Numbered from the stretch's first letter, positions 47,885 through 59,295 are shown. The stretch: DNA of 64,000 nucleotides from Mycteria americana (GCF_035582795.1 NC_134366.1:174844362-174908361); one strand, 5' to 3'. The notes: a model not told the origin generated them from the letters alone. Numbers and translations: made by a program.

Positions 47885-50462
47885 TTGAGTTTTTAGCAAG
47901 TGGCTGCTGGGACCACAGCATGTCCCCAGAGTGGCTGTCTCCATCTCTGGCTGCTCCCTCTTGGTGCTGTTAAATTGCCCATGTTTGGGTGTGGGACCTA
48001 GAAGCCCCCTCTCCGGCTCGAGGTAGGTGGCAGGGGGGAAGAAGTGGCCTGTGAAAAGTAGAAGAGCTGAAAGGGAAATTTCTGATCATCCCACAGCCTC
48101 CCCTCATGTACCAGTTATGGGGATGATGGTGAAGCCCCTTCCCCGATGCTTGCGAGACCCATCAGAAAGCATGAGACAGGCTCTGCAGCAGTTGTTGGAA
48201 AAAGCAGAGTTGAAGGAGAAAGGATGTTCTCTGTGGGACCTGCCGTGGGATGGATCTGCTGAGCCACGCTAGGCAGAGAAACCTGCTCGAAGCCAGGGGA
48301 GCAAGGTGGGCTCAGGGAGACTCAGTTTGTGGCCATCCAGCTCCTAACTGCAACGAGAGTTTTGAGCTGCTCCCTAGAGTGAGGGGTGGCACGGTCACGC
48401 AATTCTGTCCCTCCAAGCCATTTACCTTCTCCGTCCTTTCTCTAACAAAGCGTGGATGTAGAGATCAAACTAAATCAAAGGTAGGTTGTGCACCACTCCA
48501 TGGGTCAGCAATCCTGGAGCAGTGGTCAACCCTGGCTGGGGACAACCTGGCTAAACCCCCTGCCCATCGCTGCCCTTCAGGCCTGGGGTCTCCCCGCTGC
48601 CTCGTTAGGAAGAAGACCAATTTGCAGATGGGCTTGCGTGATCATCACATGCATCATGGTGGTGTTATCCTTCCCCAAGGATGTAAGCGGGAACACGGAG
48701 AAGAGCAGCTCCACCACCGATGTGACTCACAGACACCAGCTTGTGCCTGCTGTCCCCTCCAGACCACAGTGGCACGGATCAGCCTACCCTGGGACGAGTG
48801 ACCACCAGGGTTAGTCAGGGACACGTGCCTTCACGTCACCACGTCCTAGATCAATGCTGCAGCTAATGCACCGATTACAGAGGAGAAGACATCCCTGCCC
48901 GCACCAGGCTCTGCTCTGCTGTCCCAAGGTTTTGGGTGGGTGTCGTGGAGCTGCTTTTGACCCTCAGCTCCAAAGGGTTGGAGACGAAGGTCCTGGACAA
49001 CTTTGTGGCTGAGGAATGGAGGAATAATGTTGGGTGGGGATTTTGGGTTAGCCCTAAATCCTTCTGGTCTTCAAGTTTGTTTTCCTTGCATGGATTGCCA
49101 AGCCCACGCTGGTCCTCCAAGGATGCAAACTGGTGGTTACTGGGGTAGAACCTGGAGTAACTAAGGCTGACCCAGTCACTGCTGAGGTCATTCACTGCTG
49201 AGGTCAGACCCCTGAGGTCACACAAGGTGACCCCGCTGAAGCAGGGGATGGTGTCCTCCAGTAAAGCTGTCATTGGAGACCAGAGCCCTGCCTCGGATGT
49301 ACCACAAAACTGCTCCATGGCCCGTCCCATCAGGCGCACATTCACGTTGAGCTCATCCAGGCACATGTTTTGGGGCTGGTTTTATTCCAATTCCTTCACC
49401 AGATGTCTTCTGAGGTTGCGATGAAGAGCACGTGGACCAAATCACCTTGGTTTCCAGCAGCCTCTGTGCAGGATCACATCTCTCATTGGCATGAGTGAAG
49501 ATGATGGCAGTGGTCTTTCTTGGATCAGGGTGCCTGAGGGGGAAGGAGGTAACTGCTTTTTTATTCTGTATAAATCAGATGAAATAAAAAAAAATTAATA
49601 ACAGCCCAAAACTAAATGTTTGCCAAAAAAATAACCCACAAGCTCAACGTCAATCTGAAGCAGCAGGAGAAAGAAGCCACCAGGAGAACACCAAAACGTT
49701 GATAACTCACCATTTCCCAGGCTCTGACCTGCACCGTGCACATCTCAAAGGAGCTTGGAGGAGAAAATATGATGTTCTTGGCTCTTTCTGCTCCAAAAAG
49801 CCACCGGTTGAACATCAACAAGATGTTACGGCCGTGGCAAAGAGCATTACATGAGCACCCAGGAGCCCCAGGCACCCCTGTGCTGGAGATGCCGACGCCA
49901 ACACCATCCTGGTGAGACAGTCAGGACAGTCGGCCAAATTCCTTCAAATTTGCAAGTCAGGAATTACGCTGGGGCTTGAAAGGTAATAAAAGGTTTTGTG
50001 GGTGGTTTCGTACCGTGACCGAACTTGTCCCCTCCTGACAAATTGAAGCCCATGACCTGCTTCTCCCAATTCCTTTAGTAATGCAATCCCCACATATTTG
50101 GGCGGGGGGCAAAAGCTGCTCCAAGCTCTTCTGGTGTCCTCAACCCAGGTGTCACCCCGGCCAGGTGTCCCTCATCGGAGATGTGTGTGTGTGTCCCCCA
50201 ACCATTTTGGGCTTCATCCTTGGGGTGCTCAGGCCCCCCACGAAGAGGGGGATGGCGTGGAGAGGTGCTGATGGGCATCACGGCGAGGAAACACCTGATG
50301 GAGAAGGAGGAGGGAGGTGATGGGAAATGGATTGAATGAGGTGAAACCAGGCTGGTAAGAGAAGGGTTTAGACTGGAGGGGACAAAGCGCAGCGGGGACC
50401 CCCAAGCTGGGGTCGCCATCCCCATCCATCCCAGTGACACCAGGGCGGGACTGGGTACGTAC
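47885..50462. other. Intergenic stretch without a recognised gene
   Basis: No CR1 or known coding sequence was seen. A minus-strand frame at 48875-49366 (163 codons) has fairly balanced composition but no motif I recognise. A cluster of AGGTCA half-sites lies at 49185-49230. Confidence 0.5.
49185..49230 (+). promoter_or_regulatory. Cluster of nuclear-receptor half-sites
   Basis: AGGTCA occurs at 49185-49190, 49201-49206 and 49215-49220, and AGGTGA at 49225-49230, all in the same direction. The last pair has a 4-bp spacer (DR4), the spacing preferred by thyroid hormone and LXR heterodimers with RXR. Function is only inferred from the motif. Confidence 0.3.
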
Positions 50463-51055
50463 GTATGGGTGGAGGTCAGGGGGGTGTGGGGTGCAGGGGG
50501 GCCTCAGGTTCCACAGGGGGGCTGTGGGGTGCAGTGGGGTGCGGGGGGGGGTCTGTGGGGTGCAGGGGGTCACTGTGGGGTGCAGTGGGGTGCACAGGTC
50601 CCACAGGGAGCTGTGGGGTGCAGGGGGGTGCAGGAGGGGCACAGGTCCCACGGGGAGCTGTGGGGTGCAGTGGGGTGCAGGGGAGGTCTGTGGGGTGCAG
50701 AGGGTCACTGTGGGGTGTAAGTCCCAGGGACCCTGTGGGTCACAGGGTGCTGTGGGGTGCAGTGGGGTGCATAGGTCCCACGGGGAGCTGTGGGGTGCAG
50801 GGGGGAGCAGGGGGGTGCAGGTCCCACAGGGGGGCTGTGGGGTGCAGGGGGACACAGGTCCCACGAGGAGCTGTGGGGTGCAGGGGGGGTCTGTGGGGTG
50901 CAGGGGGTCACTGTGGGGTGCAGTGGGGTGCACAGGTCCCACAGGGAGCTGTGGGGTGCAGGGGGGAACGGGGGGGGTCTGTGGGGTGCAGGGGGTCACT
51001 GTGGGGTGCAGGTCCCGGGGGCCCTCTGGGTCACAAGGTGCTGTGGGGCGCAGGG
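50463..51055 (+). repeat. G-rich minisatellite with CTGTGGGGTGCAG core
   Basis: Fifteen exact CTGTGGGGTGCAG cores and two variants, separated by G-runs, GTCA and ACAGGTCCCACAGGGAG-type links, fill about 590 bp. A longer compound period built from the core plus the ACAGGTCCCAC link is visible. The many G4-G9 runs on the + strand make G-quadruplex formation likely. All long open frames here are repeat artefacts. Confidence 0.9.
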
Positions 51056-51665
51056 TGCGCGCGCACACGCGTGTGATGTGCGTGAGCTAATGGGAGCGCA
51101 GGTCGCGTGCGCGTCCATACGTGCGCGCGTGGGCAGCGCGTCGGCCGTCACACGTGCGCGTGCGTGGAGACGTATGGGCACCGCGCGCACCTATAGGCAG
51201 CGCGTAAGCGTGCACGTGTGTGTACGCACGCGGGCGGTGGGTATATGTAACATATATGTTCACCTCCACGCGTGTGCGGAGCCGCAGGTCCGCCGTGTCC
51301 GTGCACACGCATGTACGTGCGAGCGCTATAGGTGCGCGCGCCGTGGGTCGCGTGCCTACGTGCGCGTACGTTAACGCACGCTGCGCTGGCAGTTAGGTAT
51401 ATCTGCGCGTGTGCGCACGCGCGCGCGCAGCGTGCGCCCTACACGCACGTGCGCGGGCACGCGTGTCCACGCGTGTCTGTCTACACGCCTGCGACGCCGG
51501 CACGTGGGCCGCGCGTGCACGCCCGTGCACTGTGACGCGTCTATAGGCGTGCAATGCATGCATATAGGTGTGTGAACACGCGTGTGCGCTGCCGGCGCGC
51601 GTCCCCGCGCACACGCGTGTGCCCCCATCCACGCATGCGCACCGCGCCTCACCCACGCATGCGCG
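51056..51665. repeat. Alternating purine-pyrimidine, CpG/CpA-rich low-complexity region
   Basis: About 600 bp built from GCGC, ACGCGTGT, GTGCGC and ACGTGCGC steps. This is the dinucleotide pattern that favours left-handed Z-DNA. It contains a 12-bp perfect palindrome AACATATATGTT (51249-51260). It is not a simple (CA)n: the order is scrambled. It directly precedes the CpG-island promoter. Confidence 0.8.
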
Positions 51666-51989
51666 CTGCGCGCCCGCCGCCGAACTACCACTCCCATCAG
51701 CCCTCGCGGCTCGCCCCGCCCACTCCTTCGGGGAGGGGGGCGCGGCTTGAGGCGGGGGAGGGGGCGTGGCGGAGCTTCCCGGCTCCGCCCCCTCCGCCTC
51801 TCCCCATTGGCGGCGCCGCCGTTGTCGCTGGTGACGGCGGGACGCGGCGGGGCCGCGGCGCGAGCGCCGGCCTCAGTCGGCGGCGGGGCGGCCGCGGGGC
51901 AACTGGGGGGGGTCGGTCGGTCGCCGGGGGGGCCATGGGAGGCCGAACCGGGGCCGGGGCCACCGCCGAGCGGTAGGGCCGCCGGGAAC
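51666..51989 (+). promoter_or_regulatory. CpG-island promoter of the + strand gene
   Basis: No TATA box. ACTACCACTCCCA (51685-51697) differs at two positions from the ZNF143/THAP11 consensus ACTACAATTCCCA. GC boxes are present at 51713-51721, 51751-51758 and 51760-51770. An inverted CCAAT box (ATTGG) is at 51806-51810. This mix is typical of housekeeping promoters. Transcription probably starts between about 51,820 and 51,930. Confidence 0.75.
51935..51976 (+). CDS. Possible upstream ORF (13 codons)
   Basis: ATG at 51935 in GGCCATGG context encodes 13 residues (MGGRTGAGATAER) and stops at TAG 51974-51976, 13 nt before the main start. If the transcript begins upstream of it, it could dampen translation of the main frame. 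It could instead lie upstream of the real start site. Confidence 0.35.
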   Translation: MGGRTGAGATAER

Positions 51990-52000
51990 ATGGCGGAGAG
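51990..52000 (+). CDS. First coding exon of an unidentified housekeeping-type gene (Met-Ala-Glu-Arg/Ser...)
   Basis: GGGAACATGGCGGAGAG|GTGAGA has an excellent start context (A at -3, G at +4) and a consensus splice donor at 52001. Only 11 coding nucleotides are in this exon: Met-Ala-Glu and two bases of the fourth codon (AG, so Arg or Ser), giving a phase-2 intron. It lies at the 3' edge of a CpG island. No further exon was recognised before the end of the window, so intron 1 would be at least 12 kb. The start is too common among vertebrate proteins to allow a gene name. Confidence 0.6.
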
Positions 52001-52009
52001 GTGAGAACC

Positions 52010-53150
52010 GGCACCGCGGGGTGGGGTTGGGGCGGGGGGGGGGTACTGAGGTGGGGGGGGCTTGAGCTCTCTGAGGGGCCTGAGCCCTCTGAGGGGCCTG
52101 GGGCCTACGAGGGGGGGAGTTTGGGGGCTGCTCCCCCTGTCCTAAGCGGCCCAGACCCCCCTCAGCGCCCCCGGGGGGGCCAAAGGCCCCCCCGGGGGCG
52201 CTGAGGGGGGTCTGGGCAGCTTTTTATTACCCCCGGGGGGGACCTTCCCTGTCCCCCCCCCCCATATATATCTATATAGGGGTTATGGGGGTGCCCCCAC
52301 CTCTTTGAGGTGCCTCGAAGGGTGTTTGCCCCCCACACACACACACACCCACCTTGGCGGGCATCTGTGCCTCTTTTTGGGGAGGGGGTGTTTCCTCCTC
52401 TCCTCATCCTTCTGGGTGTATATTGGGGGGGATGGGTGTCAGCACCACCTTGATTTTTGGGGGGGGGGCGGGGGCATCCCCACCTGCTCTGCATGGTGTA
52501 GGTTTGGATCTTAACCCCACCCTGCTCTCTGTGGGTGTGGGGGGGCGAATCCCAAAATCCCAACCCCACTCTGCCCCCTCCCCACATCCCCCCCCTGCTT
52601 TTGGTGCATGGGGGGGGGGGCTGGATGCACCCACCTGGTTTCCTGTGGTTGCAGTGGGGGGGTGGGCTGGATCCCAACCCCACCCTGATTTCCAGGGGTG
52701 CATTGGCAAAGGGGGGGGGGGGGGGGGCTGGATCCCTGCATCCCAACCTGCTCCCTATGGAGGGGCTGGATCCCACCCTGCTCCCCCGTGTCGGGGGGGC
52801 GGGGGGTGGGGTGGGTATGGAGGGGCTGGATCCCATCCTGCTCCCTCTGAGGGGGGGGTTATAGAAAGGCTGGATCCAACCCCATCCTGCTCCCTGTGGA
52901 TGCTCTGCAGGGGGGGTTACGGATGGGATGGATCCCCCCCCATGGGATGCAGGCAAAGGGGGTATTTTTATGGAGGTGTAAGGTGTGGCAGAGTGAAGGG
53001 GGGGTGCATGGGGGGGGGGACACAGGGTGGCGTGCGAGTGGGTGTGGATGCAGGGATGGGGCTGGGGGAGGTGGGTGGTGGGGCTGCAGCAAGGGAGCAC
53101 AGAGGTGGAGGGGGGGATGCACTGGTCTTGGAGGGGAGAGAAATGGCCGA
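52010..53150 (+). other. G-run-rich 5' end of intron 1
   Basis: About 1.1 kb with dozens of G5-G18 runs on the + strand (longest near 52710-52727) and repeated phrases like GGCTGGATCCCA..CCTGCTCCCT. Parts (52,520-52,900) look like a decayed tandem repeat with GGATCCCAACCCCACCCTG units. The composition suggests R-loops and G-quadruplexes behind the promoter. Confidence 0.7.
52144..52222. repeat. Long perfect hairpin (33-bp inverted repeat, 3-nt loop)
   Basis: Left arm 52149-52181 and right arm 52185-52217 are exact reverse complements around AAA (52182-52184). One mismatch further out, four more pairs extend it to 38 bp (52144-52222). The arms are almost all G and C. Located 144 bp after the exon 1 donor, it would form a very stable stem in the pre-mRNA or a cruciform in DNA. 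Confidence 0.9.
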
Positions 53151-55156
53151 GTTGTGGTGTTTGTGCTGGAATGGGATTTATTTATTTCACATGTGCAGTG
53201 GATGGCGAGCCGCTGGTTGGATTTTCTTTTTTTTTTTTTTTTTTTTTTTTTTCCCCACTCTCTGCGCTGCTCTGCTGCTTCCCCAGACCTGCATTCTCCG
53301 GCTGCAAAAATTGCAGGATGGGAATTTTTTTTTTTTTTTTTTTTCCCTCCCCTCCATCCTTGGCGATAGCAGTTTAATCAACCCTTGGGTGACCTCTACA
53401 GATAAACCTGCAGCTGCTGTGCTCCAGTACCTCACCTGGCACATGCAGCTGGGTGGGCTTAAGGGGAAAAAAAAAATGTTTTTAAAAGAAAATTAATGAA
53501 ATTGGGGAGCTTGGTGTGAGCTCTTGGGTACCTGCAAGCAGCAGGTGGCTTGGACAGGGGTGCGCCTCTGGTTGGGTGTATCTGGACCGGTTGTAAGCAA
53601 GGTGTGAGACTGTGCTTCGTGCCACCCGGGCGGCATCGGTGGCCGTGCCGTTGCCGCTGCCATCCATGGCTGGTTGGTTGATCTCCTCCATGAAGCGTCT
53701 GCCCAGGCGGTAGCTGCGGCTGAATGTTAATATACCACATGATCGTTAAAAACAGCGTGATTGCACCTTGCTGAAAAATCTGTTGCCTTCATTTGCAGCG
53801 ACGTTGAGAGCTGATTTCTGTGGTGCTAGGGGGAAGCAACACCCTCGCGATTCCATCATCTGGCTGCTGCAAACTGCCTCGCTGCTGACTTTGGGGAGGG
53901 GAGGGGAGGCTGACAGTACTTGGGTATTTGGTTTTTGTGGATGTGAATTAGTCTGTGGATGTGAGATCTTGGCTTATGCTTGCAAGATGTGATCTTACGT
54001 TGACTGATAAATGCCTCTTGTAGTTCTGTTACCGAGTATTGTTCCATGCTGTACACCTTTTTTTTTTTTTTTTTTTTTTTGGAAGGGAGAAGCTATATAT
54101 TTCTCCCCCATCCCTTAGGATGGGTGCAAGAGGGAGGGCTCAAGACATCTAGCAGAGTTACCCTTCCTCCCGTCAAAGGGAAGCACAGACATCTCCCCTG
54201 GGGTTTTGTAGATCCTTGCCCATCAGCAACCGGTAACTTCTTTTCTGTGTGTCTTGGCCGGTACATACGCTCAGCTGATGAGGAGCTATCTTCCCAGCCT
54301 AAAATTTGGATTAATCTAACTCTGCACCAGAGTTTTTGAATCGCTGCCGGCAGCGCACCTCATTCCTCCGGTACCTGGGATGGCTTTCAAGTCTAAATGA
54401 CTCTTTAATGTTAATCCCAATGACTTGAGTTATGCTAATACCCTTGGGAGAGAGAAATTCAGTGCTCTTCCTTTGGGAGGAAAGGCATATGTTGAGGCTC
54501 TCAATCTCTAGGGAAGTCTTTGCTCTGATGCTAAAGGAGCTGCTGATGGGGTATTTCCCACCAAAATCTATGGTTGCTGTATTCTTCCTGCTGCAGACCA
54601 AGACAAAACCAAGGTCTAGCCTGTCTGCGAGCCAGATGTCTTCATGTAGCTCTCTTCCAAAGGAGCTGGAGATGGGTTCAAAGGAGCTTTTCAAACAAGG
54701 CTGCTAGCAAGACATCAAGATTCGTCAGTGGCTTAAAAAGAGGGGAGGGAGCAAACTTACTGTCCTCCTGGTAAAATTAATATTGCTGATGTAAAGGTGC
54801 CCGAGCAGTGCTCGCAGCTGAATTTCTGTGATTTATTGTTCACTTTGAGGAGCCTGTAACTGTAATTCCTGGGTATACTCTACATGGCTTAAATTAGGTC
54901 ATTAACTGTCCTAATAAGAGAAGCAGAAATGCCATAGTCTCCTGTAACCTGCAGCTCTGAGGGAGCGAGAGAGAGGAGGTGCAGCCAGTTGGCCAAGAGC
55001 CCAGAGCTTTGTAGCTTGCAGCCGAATAAAAGGTGGGTGAATAGATGCAGGAGGATAAATGTGCTTAAATCGGGTGCCGGCAGGATCTTTGCTGGGAGGG
55101 TCCCGCCGTCGCGTGCCGTGGGACTTGCTGCTGGGACGGTGGAAGCGAGGAGGGGT
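53151..55156 (+). other. Intron 1, with long poly(T) tracts
   Basis: T26 at 53227-53252, about T20 near 53326-53344, and T23 at 54058-54080. No exon with convincing splice sites and coding sense was seen. A minus-strand frame at 54311-54694 is taken as chance. Confidence 0.5.
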
Positions 55157-55215
55157 CAGAGAATCATAGAATCATTTAGGTTGGAAAAAGACCCTTAAGA
55201 TCATCGAGTCCAACT
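55157..55215 (-). mobile_element. Short CR1 3' end, minus strand
   Basis: AGAATCATAGAATCATTTAGG through GATCATCGAGTCCAAC, the terminal ~60 bp of a CR1. Confidence 0.88.
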
Positions 55216-56280
55216 GTAAAAGGTTGGAAGCAGAGAGATTGCTGAAGTCTGGACCGTTGAAGGTTGTCCAAATCCTGACTGACGTTGCATTTCACAAAGG
55301 ATTTTCCCAATACCCGTGGTGGTGAGCGTGTGATTGGTGGGTGCACAGCTTTTATTTTGATTTGGGGGAATTTTTTTTGCTGCTGCTGTCGTGTTGGGAC
55401 AGGAGCCACTTTCTACCCTGGTTGCAACCACGAAGTGGGTTTTATGGTTAGTCCTAGACAGCTGCTGCAGCTGTTAAACTTAACAGTGATGCCGGACGTA
55501 CTCTTGACCAGCTTTATGAAGATGAATGAAGATGTGTTTATGTGCGCTAACAAACTTGGCAACATAAGAGCAGTGAGATGATATAGGTTGCGTGGATAAC
55601 AAGGCCAGCTTTTTATTCTGATTTCAAAGTATATCCCTTCTGCCTCCTTCTCCCTAGCCTATATTGGGCATTTTGGACCTGTGATTGTGGGTTATAACTA
55701 TATGAGTGGTAAAATAACATCATCTTGAAGCAAGAATATAGGGCCTAGACCTGATGATTGAGAAAGCTGATGGGTTGGAGAAGCTAGTTCTAGGGTTTCC
55801 AGATGCTTTAAATAATGTAGTCGAATCCCAGATCCTGTCTAAAAATAATAATAATTTTTTTAAAGTATTTTATGGGAAATGCTTGCTTTTTCTGGATGCC
55901 TGGCTTCTGAAAAATAGGAAAATAACAGCTGCGTGTGCGCGATCGGTTTGACGTCAGACCTCCTGGGCGTGTGTTGTCAAACAGCCCTGCGCAAGGGCAG
56001 AGCTGCTCGGGAGCGCGGTGCCGCTGGTCGTAGACCTGGTGCATGTTTGTTTTGCTGGCCTGTTTACAGAGCTGCTCCTTCACCTCTTTAATATTAAAAA
56101 AACCTGGTAAAATCTGGGACAATCCCAGCAGCCTGTCTGTACATAACTTATCTTTAGAGCTGTGGCTTTCAGCCACAGTTGAAAGCTGCCTTATTGCCTG
56201 TGGTTGTGATATCTACAAACTCCATCTCTCAATTAGGACTCCGTGTCTCCAAAATCCTTAAGCTGGTCCTGGCAGGATTG
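55216..56280 (+). other. Intronic sequence, nothing recognised
   Basis: No gene, RNA or repeat signature recognised. Confidence 0.45.
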
Positions 56281-56455
56281 TAGAATGGTTTGGGTTGGAA
56301 GGGACTTGAAGATCATCTAGTTCCAACCCCCCTGCCATGGGCAGGGACACCTTCCACTAGATCAAGTTGCTCAAAGCCTCATCCAACCTGGCTTTGGACA
56401 CTTCCAGGGAGGGATAAGGGATGTCCAGGCTGCATGTGAAACCCTTCTACCTAGA
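56281..56455 (-). mobile_element. CR1 3' fragment, minus strand
   Basis: TAGAATGGTTTGGGTTGGAAGG ... ATCTAGTTCCAACCCCCCTGC ... AGTTGCTCAAAGCCTCATCC, then decayed CR1 to about 56455. Confidence 0.88.
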
Positions 56456-59110
56456 GAAATGATGGAGTCTTGTTTGCTGAAATATTTCAGCTTAGACTGG
56501 ACAAAGCATTAGAAAATCTTGTCATATGGACCAATGTGACCCTCCTTTAGTAGGAAGGTAGAGGAGGCCTGTTGCATCACGTAGGTCCTCTCTAAGGATA
56601 AGCCTGATGTTCTTGGGTAGAGCTCCAGGGAATGAGTTGTCTCAACTTTGTGCCTGTTTAAAGCTTTGTGAGGAGCTATCCTGGAGGATTAGGTGAATCC
56701 ACAGTTCTGTACCTGGATTTGAAGGTGACCTACTTTGGTCTTGAACAAGTCCTTAAGCTGCATGCCATCAGCTCCTGCCACCACGTGGGGGTTGTCATCT
56801 GGGAAACGTTTGTGGGGTTGAAGTCTTGAGCTGTAAAAACGTGCAGCGTGTTGGTGTAGACAACTCCCCCCCTTGCAAAGTAATTCCTTTAGATAGGAGC
56901 ACCTTCCTAAATCCCTGTTCCGGCAGTATCCTGTTGTGGTTTCTCCTTCTTCAGGTCAACTGACCTGGCCATTATTTCTCCTGGGTCAGTCTGCTCTGAC
57001 TGCTCAATCTGCATTTAGGCTGGTGAAGCTGAAGATCCAGGGCAAGTTTTTCTGGGTAAGTTTCTAAGTAAACTATAATCTAGATAGTAGACACAGTGTC
57101 TCATGAGTAGGTATCTTGGTTTGATGCTGGTTTGGGCAAGGCTCAAGTCCTCAAACCATTCTGGCAATCAACTAGTATTAAGACCAAAGACTTGTGGTGT
57201 GTTGTTCCTCTTCTGAAAGATGAAGGGTTTAGAAGCTCACCTCTAGTAACTTGTGAATATACACGATTTAAAAAACAAACAAACAAAAAACCCCTACCCA
57301 ACAACCTTTAAACAAAAACCCACAAACCGAAACGAAACCACTGAATACAACCGAGAAGTCTGTAGGGACTGGGCTGACTCCAGGAGTAAAATTTACGTAT
57401 AATCCAGTAGGGCTGCCCATTCCCTGACGGTGCGGCAGAGCCGTGGAAGGGACTGGCTCTGGGGGATGGATCGTAAATCATCAGCTGTAGGATTTTTAGG
57501 GATTGTAAATTGTCAGGCGTAGGATTTTTAGGCTTGACTGTAGCCCCTGTCACTGTACAGCAGCGTTTTTATGGCATGCTTATTTGGATATGTTTGCCCC
57601 AGATAGTAAATATCAGTGAGAACTTCATTTTGGCTACTGATTAAGATAACTACAAAAGTTAGGATGATCTCTTCCCTCCAGTACCTTTAAAAAATAATTT
57701 CTTGTTCCTGTCTTCAGCAGCCAGGCTCTCCCTTCTGCATTTTTGCTTCAGTGATTATTTCCTTACATGCTCTAGATAGCGTATTGAACCTAGACCTTTC
57801 CTCTTCCTCCTCTGTCTCTTCTCAAAAATAAACATTTCTGCTGTAATACTTTTCTTTTTTCACTTTGCAACTAAGCCAGGCTGGCTATTTTTAATTCCAG
57901 TTGCCAAGAAGCAAGCGAGGGATAAATGTACATCAGGTGCCGAGGGGAAGAGAAGTGGAGCACTCTCTAGACAGCATCTGCACCGTGCCCTTGGAATTAG
58001 TCGTTACTCCTTAAATTGCTCGCAGGAACCCCCAAAGCTGGTTTTCTCAGTTTACCAGCTCCTGGCTAGCAGTGAAAGAGCCACATTGTGCTGTTACAAT
58101 GGGAGGTGCCTCGTTTCTCAAATTCTGCATCCCTTGCTGTTTCTCTGGCCTTAATAGGTCTGGTGATTGTACTTATTTTCCTCCTTTTGCTGTTGGGGTT
58201 GCTCCTGCCCTTTAAGTGTTCTCACAAACAGCTCTGCAAGAGGCAGTCCTTACGGATGCCCAATTTCTAGGGAGCCAAATACATCACTCTGACTTTCGGT
58301 ACTGTCCCAGCTGGTTGACAGGCAACTGGATATCCTCATCTCTGCGCTCTCAAATGGAAAAAAAAAAAATTGTTTTCAAATTGTTAAAGTGTTTTTAAAC
58401 AATAAATGGGAAGGAGATGGAAACGGGCAGAGAGGGCTCATTAACTGTGACGTGTGGTAACCCAGTGGTGTAATTTAGAGAGCAGAAACCACTATTCCTG
58501 CAGTGAAAGATGTGGAAATTTTTGATTGTTGATTAACATCTCATAAAACTTGCAGCAAATGAGGCCTGAAATAGACTGTCAGAGGGAGAAGGCTTTGCTT
58601 ATTGTATTTTACAGACAGCGTGATCCTAGAAGGTTTTGTTCCTGGATTGAACATTGATTGTAAGTTATGTTTCTGCTATGGGAGCAGAGCTTTTTGACTT
58701 CTGGTTAATGTTAAAGTTTGCTCGTTAGTGCTGACTTTTTAAAACACAGTTTGACTGGGAAAAAAACCCTTGCCGGAAGGGAGGGTGGGGTGTAAGGAGC
58801 AGGGGATTAGTGATATCTGGCCTTGAATGTGGCATAGAGGAAGGATGCTGGGGGCTTGCTGGTGTTACGGCCACCGGTGACTTAGCCAGCCCTGGATCAG
58901 TCGATACTTGACCTAAAGGTGGCTTGCAGGCTGCTCTTCTCTTATAATAGTGCTGTGCATAGGGACCGGGATTATAAATTAGAGTAAAAACCTCAGTAAA
59001 CATTGGATAAAAATGCAGTGTTGTATACTGAAACTTAGGATTTCTGACCTTGCCGTAGTGCTGAGGATGGACGTATTCTGCGTCTGCCTATATGCGTATA
59101 TGTAAGTATA
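56456..59110 (+). other. Intronic sequence, nothing recognised
   Basis: About 2.7 kb of AT-average DNA. It includes an (AAAC)n-like run near 57270-57290. No coding exon was recognised. Confidence 0.45.
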
Positions 59111-59295
59111 TTGCATTGGAAGAGGCTGCCCAGGGAAGTGGTGGAGTCGCCATCCCTGGAGGTATTTAAAAGACGTTTGGATGAGGTGCTTAGGGACATG
59201 GTGTAGTGGTGGGCTTGGCAGTGTTAGGTTTACGGTTGGACTCAATGATCTTAAAGGTCTTTTCCAACCTATATGATTCTGTGTGATTCTATGAA
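59111..59295 (+). mobile_element. CR1 3' fragment, sense
   Basis: TTGCATTGGAAGAGGCTGCCC ... GGAGGTATTTAAAAGACGTTTGG ... ending ATGATTCTGTGTGATTCTATGA. Its text matches the nested sense CR1 at 39,460-39,631, so it is of the same subfamily. Confidence 0.9.

Noticed and set aside
50229-51068. 279-codon minus-strand frame and overlapping + frames
   Set aside because: Generated by the G-rich minisatellite; the protein is a periodic CTPQ/TAP repeat.
51990-52000. Naming the gene from Met-Ala-Glu-Arg (for example a DOCK-family start)
   Set aside because: Three and two-thirds codons are not enough, and no second exon was found.
52162-53496. Long frames on both strands in the G-rich intron (312 and 380 codons)
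   Set aside because: They are composed of G/C runs and poly(T) translations and cross the perfect hairpin; no coding signature.
54311-54694. 127-codon minus-strand frame in the intron
   Set aside because: No recognisable motif, no splice support, and ordinary intronic composition.
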